Assembly: GCF_938040115.1 (NCBI RefSeq)
Contig: NZ_CALHXD010000315.1
Coordinates: forward strand, 1 to 6,232
From: an uncultured Campylobacter sp.
Lineage (GTDB): Bacteria > Campylobacterota > Campylobacteria > Campylobacterales > Campylobacteraceae
Reading direction: 5' to 3'
Length of the DNA stretch: 6,232 bases
The notes under the pieces are model-generated. The model was not told the DNA's origin. It worked only from the letters and a program-made list of their open reading frames with translations, and did no database searches. The position numbers and the translations under genes were made by a program. Positions 5,510 through 6,232 of this stretch are shown here, in pieces (the first letter of the stretch is position 1; the number at the start of each line of letters is the position of its first letter).

Positions 5510-5834
5510 GTGGATAAACGTTAAAGATATAGCGGGCAGTGCGAAATTTTACGCCGGGGCGGCGATTAGGATAATGCCGACAGCGCGCGGGCTTGCAGAG
5601 GGAAATTTTATCCCCGAAAACGGGCTTGTTTACCTTATCTCGGACAATGCTTCAGATAAGAGTTATTTTAACTGCGTCTGCCTAAGCGCAGGCGAAGAAG
5701 GCAACGTGATCTGCCGCCCCTGGCGAGATGGCAACTGCGTACTTGGAAGACAGATCAAGCGGATGTTTGAGAGTGAGCTGCAAGAGGCGTTTGTAAGTAA
5801 AAAGTATCGAGATTGCGGTAATATAAGGCGGTAA
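5502..5834 (+). CDS. Small Cys-containing protein of unknown function, coupled to the DUF523 gene
   Basis: A 110-residue protein whose ATG lies inside the end of the DUF523 gene (8-bp overlap, other frame), a layout typical of translational coupling; an AGAAG ribosome site is weakly present at 5491-5495. I recognise no family. It has no signal peptide or membrane helix. Visible features are an N-terminal WINVKDIAGSAKFYAGAAIRI, a central NGLVYLISDNASDKSYF that looks like beta structure, five cysteines (58, 60, 71, 79, 105, with a CxC pair) and a Lys/Arg-rich helical tail. The base composition matches its upstream partner, so it is likely a genuine native gene. The Cys set could bind metal or thiols, in line with the iron-sulfur neighbour, but this is a guess. 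Confidence 0.68.
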   Translation: MAEWINVKDIAGSAKFYAGAAIRIMPTARGLAEGNFIPENGLVYLISDNASDKSYFNCVCLSAGEEGNVICRPWRDGNCVLGRQIKRMFESELQEAFVSKKYRDCGNIRR

Positions 5835-5985
5835 AATTTAACATCTTTAGTTTGTTAGTAAAATTCTGCTAGCTAGTAGCGCAAAAGTTGTTATAAATTT
5901 GTGCGTATCAAATTTCTAGCTCGACTTTGAAAAATTTGCCGCTTGAAATTTAAAAAATCTCAAATTCGTCAAATTTGCTTAAACT

Positions 5986-6013
5986 AAAAAATTGACACAC
6001 GGGTTACCGTGCG
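5986..6013 (-). terminator. Predicted Rho-independent terminator for minus-strand transcription
   Basis: On the minus strand, CGCACGG (6013-6007), loop TAAC and CCGTGTG (6002-5996) form a 7-bp stem with one G-U pair. After four bases comes a T6 run (5991-5986). On the plus strand the G-U pair becomes an A-C mismatch and no T-run follows, so the element is directional. It lies about 160 nt beyond the stop of the minus-strand M15-like gene. Confidence 0.5.
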
Positions 6014-6115
6014 GCTAACATTAAATTTAAAATTTACAAGCCGCTTACCGCTTTGATTAGAACTCAAATTTTAACAGAAGGCAAAACGGCGACATTCTGG
6101 CCGCTAGCCAAAACG

Positions 6116-6157
6116 TAACGATAAATTTGAGTCCAATTTCACCCAAATTTATCGTTA
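6116..6157. repeat. Perfect 14-bp inverted repeat with 14-nt centre
   Basis: TAACGATAAATTTG (6116-6129) is matched exactly by its reverse complement at 6144-6157. Two more base pairs form inside after one mismatch, giving an 8-nt loop (6133-6140). On the minus strand it lies 16 nt beyond the stop codon of the M15-like gene and is followed by ACGTTTT, so it could be an AT-rich terminator or an RNA-stabilising 3' hairpin. It may also serve transcription from the left. Confidence 0.65.
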
Positions 6158-6172
6158 AAATCTCCGTCAAAT

Positions 6173-6232
6173 TTATCTCAAATGCCCAAACTCAGGCCTA
6201 TACTCAAAGTGCATCGTGTCAAAGCTCACCCA
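6173..6232 (-). CDS. C-terminal end of a probable M15-family peptidoglycan peptidase (partial)
   Basis: A minus-strand frame enters at the right edge and ends at TAA 6175-6173, giving 19 residues: WVSFDTMHFEYRPEFGHLR. The DTMHFEYRPE motif strongly resembles the C-terminal D..HFE zinc-ligand motif of M15 metallopeptidases (D-Ala-D-Ala carboxypeptidase, L-Ala-D-Glu peptidase and phage endolysin types), in which the His binds zinc. Such enzymes cut peptidoglycan stem peptides in the periplasm. Only the tail is visible, so signal peptide, size and exact specificity cannot be judged. It is convergent with the genes to its left and is followed by the 6116-6157 hairpin. Confidence 0.6.
   Translation of the reverse strand, partial: WVSFDTMHFEYRPEFGHLR

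Larger units (their letters stand above)
5835..6172. other. Noncoding 338-bp stretch rich in AAATTT and inverted repeats
   Basis: No open frame of useful length and no tRNA or rRNA pattern was found on either strand. The stretch lies between convergent genes (plus-strand gene ending at 5834, minus-strand gene ending at 6173). From 5834 to 6175 I count twelve copies of AAATTT, where random DNA of this composition would give less than one. It also holds the probable minus-strand terminator at 5986-6013, a GCGGCT/AGCCGC inverted repeat (6011-6016 and 6039-6044) and a 14-bp inverted repeat (6116-6157). A small RNA or long 3' tail of the minus-strand gene is possible. Confidence 0.6.

Noticed and set aside
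5866..5880. CTGCTAGCTAGTAGC palindrome-like sequence after the small Cys-containing gene
   Set aside because: Only four paired bases when a loop is allowed, and no T-run; likely chance, though it could be a weak 3' hairpin.
5835..6172. CRISPR array or tandem repeats in the AAATTT-rich stretch
   Set aside because: The repeated word is only six bases long and the distances are irregular; there are no repeat-spacer units and no cas genes.

Overview
The window looks like a chromosomal segment of a Campylobacter-type bacterium (Campylobacterota), most likely one of the higher-GC oral or enteric species such as the C. curvus, C. showae, C. rectus or C. concisus group. This rests on three things: the N-terminus of the PpiD-like protein, the gene pair rsmH plus a small FtsL-like gene, and promoters made of a T-run, G and a TATAAT-like -10 box with no clear -35. 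The hexamer AAATTT is also extremely common. The species is inferred, not shown.

Layout from left to right. The minus strand carries the N-terminal 319 codons of a membrane-anchored PpiD/SurA-like periplasmic chaperone (957 down to 1). Upstream of it on the same strand is a class II aldolase/adducin-fold protein (1664-1077) that has lost the usual zinc ligands. A very short divergent promoter region (1665-1718) then drives rsmH on the plus strand from a TTG start, overlapping a small FtsL-like division gene. That pair meets a minus-strand two-TM membrane protein tail to tail with no spacer (2922/2923). Next on the plus strand are a D-amino-acid-type class IV aminotransferase (3563-4417), an AT-rich orphan membrane protein with 18-residue repeats (4499-4984), a DUF523/TudS-like iron-sulfur protein (5027-5509) and an overlapping small Cys-containing protein of unknown function (5502-5834). 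About 340 bp of noncoding DNA follow, with several inverted repeats, a probable minus-strand terminator and twelve AAATTT copies. The last 57 coding bases are the C-terminal end of a minus-strand protein that looks like an M15-family peptidoglycan peptidase.

The recognised genes lean towards cell envelope and division: RsmH and FtsL-like belong to the classical division/cell-wall cluster, PpiD-like acts in periplasmic protein folding, the aminotransferase can supply D-glutamate or D-alanine, and the M15 peptidase would cut peptidoglycan peptides. Known gene families explain most of the window. I see no obvious new multi-gene defence or mobile system. The most unusual items are the repeat-bearing AT-rich membrane protein, the zinc-site-less aldolase homologue, the apparent loss of the PPIase domain from the PpiD-like protein, and the symmetric divergent promoter.
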